Shown: positions 18,220 through 22,661 of the stretch, piece after piece | Layout: each line of letters begins with the position of its first letter | Numbering within the stretch: the stretch's first letter is position 1 | Assembly (NCBI RefSeq): GCF_000485595.1 | Contig: NW_014577194.1 | Span: 767,754 to 790,414, forward strand | Origin: Priapulus caudatus | Taxonomy: Eukaryota > Priapulida > Priapulimorpha > Priapulimorphida > Priapulidae | DNA: 22,661 nt | Direction: 5' to 3' | Position numbers and translations under genes: made by a program | The notes under the pieces: model-generated | Database searches by the model: none | Told to the model about the DNA's origin: nothing | Seen by the model: only the letters and a program-made list of their open reading frames with translations

Positions 18220-19457
18220 ATGATGATTTAGTATACCCCAGCAAGGTAGAGAAGATGTTGAAATGGAAAGAAGAAGGTGGCGAGGTCACGCAAGCGTGGG
18301 AATGTACAGGGAGCACAGGCGAAGAAAGGGAAGGTAGAGGAGGCTAGGATGTAGAAAAGATACAAATGGAGGATTGAAGAAGAGGGAGATAAAAAAAGAC
18401 AGAGAGGAAGATGAAGAGGAAGATGTGGTCGTGCCGGCGGCGGCGGCGGCGGCGAACAGCGGATCTAAATCTAGAAATTGTGATTTTGCCGTTTACTATT
18501 GATTGCTACGAAGATCACTACTGTATTAGAAGTAGAAATAAGATCGTTAGAAAAATTTCTACGCCATTTAATCCTAGTATAAAATTCTATGAAAATTTAA
18601 TGTTTAGCTTCTCCTAACGGGCCAATAAGCACTGTTGCCATGGTAATTGTTTAAGAGACGTGCGCGCGTGTATATGCGTACGGACATACTAATGCCAATG
18701 GAATACGGACGGACACGGTGACATTGGCTTGTGGCCCCCTCCATCACGGAAAATATATACTGCGTGTATACATGTGCATGTATGATCTTTATATGTACTA
18801 CGTTTTTTTAGCAAATCACGAGTACTTACAGACGCACAGAGACGCAATGCGCAATGAATAGTTCACTACGGACTTCGCAAATTGCACGTAAAAAGCCCTT
18901 TGTAATAAAACCGGATTCTGTAATGACTCGACAATTTCATAATAAAAACGCTAGCTTTTGTGAGAACGCGCTACTTCTGTAATGAAATTCACTAGCTTTT
19001 GTGAGAATACCAATTTTAATGCAAAAACCGTTGAGCTGTGCTACAAAGGTGGCGAGATGACTTCCTTACAAACGCTGACGATTTCATTACAAGAGTGCAT
19101 GGTGGGCAAGAGCTAGCAATTTTCGAATTTAGAATGGTGGGGGGGGAGGAGACCTTAACAACGCTACTCTGACTTTATTTGGAACTGTGACTACCGAAGC
19201 TGCTTTGATTACAAGCATCGTTGCTACTCGATCATGCATGATTCCAGCTACACGACGTTAACGACACTTCGCGGTATGCCCTTTGCAGGCGGTGGTCACA
19301 ACAGCCATGTATAATATAAATAAATAATAATAGCCTAGGAGACCGGAAACGGGCATTACATCAGAATAATAATATATATAATATATATATAATAGATATT
19401 AAACTGCGAAAGCTACGCCTACGATGCGACGCTATATGGCGGCAGGATAATGCGTCC
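18220..19457. other. unannotated; purine-rich tract and small repeats
   Basis: 18245-18425 is purine-rich on the plus strand (GAAGAAGG, GAGGAAGATGAAGAGGAAG). At 18917-19010 the pair CTGTAATGA and CTAGCTTTTGTGAGAA occurs twice, and inverted relatives (TTTCATTACA, CAAGAGCTAG) follow at about 19081-19118. This hints at a decayed inverted-repeat element. No gene is recognised. Confidence 0.5.
18435..18454. repeat. (CGG)n trinucleotide repeat
   Basis: Six to seven uninterrupted CGG units at the end of the purine-rich tract. In the plus-strand frame it encodes a short arginine run, but the surrounding frame is not recognisable. Confidence 0.9.
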
Positions 19458-19559
19458 AGCCTAAAATTACTTTTTTTTTTAGCGAGAGCCTCTTTTTTGA
19501 TTTTGTATGAAAAAAATAGGGCTCTCGTAATTTTTTTTTTACGGGAGCTATTTTAGGCT
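19458..19559. repeat. nested hairpin with T-tracts
   Basis: The outer arms AGCCTAAAAT (19458-19467) and ATTTTAGGCT (19550-19559) are perfectly complementary. The inner arms CGAGAGCC (19483-19490) and GGCTCTCG (19520-19527) are too. Between outer and inner arms both sides carry about ten T on the same strand, so the stem has an unpaired T/T section. A further GAGCTACTTTTTT relative follows at 19566. It could be a miniature element; no target duplication was found. Confidence 0.7.
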
Positions 19560-20935
19560 TGGCCAGAGCTACTTTTTTCATAAGCATGATTTTGTTAAAA
19601 ATTTCATAATGTGAATGCACTCTGACCCTAATTAATATCATTCATTCAGCATTCAGCACTCAGCACCATGTATCAGACTTATCAGTGTTAAGAAATCGTC
19701 CACAAATTACATTCGATCAACATTTTTTATTCTCAATTTCAACCTCGACTAAGAATCCAATCACAATTCTTATTCAAGTTTCATTCACACATGACTAAAC
19801 ATGCACTACTACAAGTACACTCATTATGTCAGGTAACATGACAAAGACAGGAAATGAAGAAATTATAGATCAGATAATGATTGGTATGGTTATTTTCAAA
19901 GTTTCTTTTTTTTTACTTCATTTCTTTTCATCTTCAACTTTATTTTTACATCGACTGCGAGCAAGTTCAGAACTTCAGGAGAGTTTTTTATTTACTTTGA
20001 GTATTTTAAAAAAAGACTTGTACTAGAAATCTTCTATATGGCCGGGAGCTTCTGGTAAGGTTTACTTTCGTTTTTCTCCCTCCCCAGTCCAACGTACCTC
20101 CCATGCATAGATCAATGGCGCACATTCAAAGTGCCTAGAATATTTTTAAGTATATAAACAGTTTACATTGCTTCTAGATATCTAACTGAATAAAAATAGT
20201 TCACTTTCTACAAATCAGTGACTAATTCAGTTAACAGCTTTGGTTACGTGCGTGTCTGGGGTCACCGTCGTGCCCCTCACTCCCACGATAAGTTAACCCC
20301 TGAGATAAAAAAACTTATGGTTAAGCCGCGATGCAAAACTTTGTGGCTCGGCCTTCGGGGTCCGAACTAATTTCTAACGCTTGCGGCGACCACGGAGCGA
20401 TTTTTTCTCAATATCTTCCAAAAAATGTTCGCGCTCTCGTATTTGTTGTTACCAACGAGCGCTTTGATCAGCTGAACGGGAAGCGAAAATCGCTGCGCCG
20501 CTCCGTGTATTTTTTTCCGCTGATAGCGTCCGCTTGGCAAAGTCTGTTGATCGACATATTTAGTTATAATATAGTCTCATCATCTATTGAATTCCATTCA
20601 GTTTTGAGCCTCACTTGCGACTCGTAATGGGCGTCCGCGAAACTCAAAACTCACCGTATCATATTTGTTCCGACACTTGCCTTTGTGTGCGCGTTTCTGT
20701 TTGCCTATGTATAACTCTCTGCGGCACTGTTTGCGTCGCCTGCGTTTTTCGGCTGTACAAGCGAGTAGCCTCGGTAACATAGATTAAGCTTAGACGCACG
20801 CAGTCACGCAGAGGAGACAAACGGGAATCATAGCGGGAGGACACGTAATATATCCGCAACGCTACCTCGCTAATGGTCACGCGATCACCTGTGCCCTGTA
20901 GGAGGGCGAGGTGGGAGGGAATGCCGTGTTCGAAT
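19560..20935. other. unannotated sequence
   Basis: No gene recognised. A plus-strand frame of 98 codons at 20331-20627 has no domain that I can name. The rest shows no repeat structure I can support. Confidence 0.45.
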
Positions 20936-21033
20936 TAGGGGTGCACCGGATCCAACTTTTTTATGTTCCGGCCGAACCGGAACCAAGCCGACTTGAAAAA
21001 AGTTCCTTGCCGGAACTACCTGGCTGGAACCGA
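20936..21033 (+). mobile_element. hAT-like end fragment
   Basis: It starts TAGGGGTGCACCGGATCC and continues with GTTCCGG, AACCGGAACC and GCCGGAAC motifs, typical of the subterminal region of TAGGGGTG-ended hAT-like elements. No matching right end (CACCCCTA) is present downstream, so it is a truncated copy. The family assignment is from end-motif resemblance only. Confidence 0.5.
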
Positions 21034-21139
21034 AACTTAAGCTGGGAATAAACTTGACAGTTTTGGCCCAGTATTGCACAAACTCACTCAGCTTGTACGA
21101 AATATTATTAGCATGCACATCACCAAGCGAGTAGGACAA

Positions 21140-21240
21140 TGCTCATTGTTCTACATGTTCTCATTATGTCTCATGTTCTCATTGTTCATACAGTTTCTCA
21201 TGTACACATTCTACATTGTTCTCATTGTTCTCATTGCTAC
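21140..21240. repeat. TTCTCATTG minisatellite, degenerate
   Basis: Units such as GCTCATTGTTCTACATG, TTCTCATTATG, TTCTCATTG and TTCTACATTG repeat about nine times with variation. The valine/leucine/histidine-rich frames over it are translations of the repeat. Confidence 0.8.
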
Positions 21241-21871
21241 AAAATTTGTAATTACAGAATGGTTGTTAGGTGTATGAATCATCTGCTTACAGTGCATGAT
21301 CTCTCGCATCTTATTCGCGAGCGAATTGCGTGACAAAACCTGCATGTTGCATGCAGTAATACCTGCCGCGTTCCAACTAGCGCACACACGTAGCATGCTC
21401 CGTGGTGAGCCACCGCTTTGAAAGAATATTAAATATAAGTCTATTGATCTTAATCTATTAATATTAATCAAATTGGCTTTTATCAAGTCCTGCCCCGCCA
21501 CTACGCCAACACCACACACGCCAAGCCGCCACCCCTGCCAGTAGCCCAACAGGCACATCAGACAGTAGGTCCATAGCCAGATCGAATTCCGAGACATGTT
21601 GCGTGCAATATTTCGTGACTCGGCTGAGGAAGACCGCTGAAGAAGGTGCGCAGTTTGCAGTCAATGTGCACAGACACATTCGGCCAGGCTGTGCTTATCT
21701 TTTAATTTCAGTGTAGGTGAAGCAGCTGCGCTCCCTTGTCACTATGATTATGAAGCTGCCTGCGTTATTCACGCGTCTTGTGAGCTAGCGCCGCGTACGT
21801 AGCAGCACATACGTATGCCCATATCACCAGCTAGCACACAATAACAGATCACGATAACACAATCACATCAT
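21241..21871. other. unannotated sequence
   Basis: A small imperfect palindrome TGCATGTTGCATGCA lies at 21342-21356. No gene is recognised; the overlapping minus-strand frames at 21211-21679 have no domain I can identify. Confidence 0.45.
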
Positions 21872-22120
21872 GTTCTGCTTGCATCTATGACAAATACAGA
21901 CAATACGCATATACGCTTCCTATGACACTATTTGTCATAGGAAGATTCTTCTTGTGACAAATATTGGCGAGTCAACTTCGTTCCGCTTTACAGCTGAAAT
22001 TACACTGCTTCCGTTCATAATAACACAATGACATACAGCAATATTTGTCATAGAAGAAATCCGAAGAATCTTCTATGACAAATAGTGTCATAGGAGAGCG
22101 TATGTATATGTCGTATGTTG
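21872..22120. mobile_element. inverted-repeat element with internal hairpins, copy 2, right end truncated
   Basis: It is homologous to 17883-18219. The left end is GTTCTGCTTGCATCTATGAC, with hairpins at 21930-21962 and 22043-22083 and the shared centre GGCGAGTCAACTTCGTTCC. The right arm stops after GTCGTATG (about 22118) and is followed by the CAGGAG motif instead of the expected TAGATGC...AGAAC end. The right hairpin has perfect 15-base arms, ATTTGTCATAGAAGA and TCTTCTATGACAAAT, each one base shorter than in copy 1 at the same place. Confidence 0.87.
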
Positions 22121-22124
22121 TATA

Positions 22125-22142
22125 CAGGAGTAGATAATAGGG
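22125..22142 (+). repeat. single CAGGAGTAGATAATAGGG terminus
   Basis: Identical over 18 of 18 bases to the terminal inverted repeat of 16517-16617, but no inverted partner follows. It abuts the truncated inverted-repeat element and continues into GCCCATTTCTGACC...CCGTCCATAACTTTTC. It may be the end of a longer relative, or a junction made by recombination. Confidence 0.75.
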
Positions 22143-22425
22143 AAAAGTTAGCCCATTTCTGACCTATCCTGAAAATTTTATGACAATCCGTCCATAACTT
22201 TTCAGTTAGCTGTACACACAAAAAACCACAAACCAACAAATACACGCCAATGAAAACATAACCTCCTGCCGCTTGGCGGAGGTAATGAGTGAAGTAAAAC
22301 TACGTGGAGGTAGCATCGCAGTCTGGCTATAAATTATTACAGCTAGATTCAGTTTACCTGCTTGCTTACACGTTTCTCGGTCTAACATATTGCTTTAAAG
22401 TTAATCTATACTACATCCATGCTCA
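22143..22425. repeat. dispersed-repeat tail containing ACCTCC/GGAGGT hairpin, copy 2
   Basis: CATAACCTCC (arm 22261-22266) and GGCGGAGGTAATGAG (arm 22278-22283) form a hairpin, extended by GCC/GGC inside. It matches the motif at 11806-11843. Upstream GACAATCCGTCCATAACTTT and an A/C-rich spacer resemble the tail of a widespread invertebrate repeat, from unchecked memory. From 22290 to 22425 I see nothing. Confidence 0.55.
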
Positions 22426-22428
22426 TAC

Positions 22429-22434
22429 ACACAC

Positions 22435-22519
<85 letters not shown>

Positions 22520-22522
22520 CAA
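22429..22522. repeat. (ACGC)n(AC)n compound microsatellite
   Basis: A short ACAC lead-in is followed by about seventeen ACGC units and then about eight AC units. The translated frames consist of simple HAR/HT or ACV repeats and are not genes. Confidence 0.97.
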
Positions 22523-22582
22523 GTACAGTACAAAAGCGAGCGGCCTCCAAACAGATGCTATATACATTATGGCTAGGAATGC

Positions 22583-22661
22583 ATGCACGCAGCGCAGGCA
22601 ACGCACGCACACACCCACACACACACATCACAAACACACAGCCACACACACCCAAGTACAT
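22583..22661. repeat. CACG/CACA-rich tract at the window end
   Basis: Imperfect GCACGCAC, CACACACC and CACAAACACAC units run to near the window edge. Confidence 0.85.

Noticed and set aside
20331-20627. A 98-codon plus-strand frame
   Set aside because: No recognised family, no supporting context and a length expected by chance.
22304-22576. Frames across the terminal ACGC array
   Set aside because: They translate the microsatellite (HART or RACV repeats).

Overview
The window is repeat-dense, non-coding eukaryotic DNA, most likely from an invertebrate animal. Evidence for this is the many tetranucleotide and dinucleotide microsatellites, several short terminal-inverted-repeat elements with target-site duplications, a tRNA-like SINE head, a short internal run of the TTAGGG-type telomere motif, and a 25-N scaffold gap. 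I found no protein-coding gene I could recognise. The longer open frames lie in microsatellites or in T-poor tracts where stop codons are rare, or have no recognisable domain. There is no sign of operons, bacterial signals or viral genes. I cannot name the species from sequence alone.

Layout. 1-2840: mostly unannotated sequence with GCAC/AC, ACGC, GT, ACT/AAT and GT-rich arrays. 2841-4728: copy 1 of a 1.7-1.9 kb dispersed repeat (repeat A), which carries a GATA array and a nested 81-bp hairpin element and ends in an AT array. 5201-6780: a 60-bp tandem duplication, then a strongly T-poor domain containing a 28-bp minisatellite. 7290-7560: TTCAATTGA-rich sequence. 7949-8403: a non-autonomous hAT-type element with a perfect 8-bp target duplication. 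8441-8669: copy 1 of repeat R. 8728-9050: a cluster of perfect palindromes. 9815-11614: repeat B twice in direct order on either side of the 25-N gap, abutting the gap on both sides, which looks like an unmerged contig overlap.

11615-12511 holds a hairpin motif, degenerate GGAGGGC-type repeats and three telomere-type units. 12515-14191 is copy 2 of repeat A, flanked by 39-bp direct repeats (38/39 identical). 14321-15000 contains a tRNA-like SINE head and a dispersed repeat with DR1-type AGGTCA half-sites that ends in a CACG array. 16050-16428 is copy 2 of repeat R. 16517-16617 is a 101-bp hairpin element with an 18-bp terminal inverted repeat and a 7-bp target duplication. 17883-18219 and 21872-22120 are two copies of a larger inverted-repeat element whose ends each carry an extra 33-41 bp hairpin. 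19458-19559 is a nested hairpin and 20936-21033 a hAT-like end fragment. 22429-22661 ends in ACGC/AC arrays like those that open the window.

The parts relate as layers of mobile-element insertion and microsatellite growth, plus at least one probable assembly artefact. The strongest candidates for something undescribed are the short CAGGAG-ended hairpin family (7-bp target duplication), the double-hairpin inverted-repeat family in which one copy shows the same base loss in both hairpin arms, and the microsatellite-bounded repeat A with its 39-bp flanking duplication.
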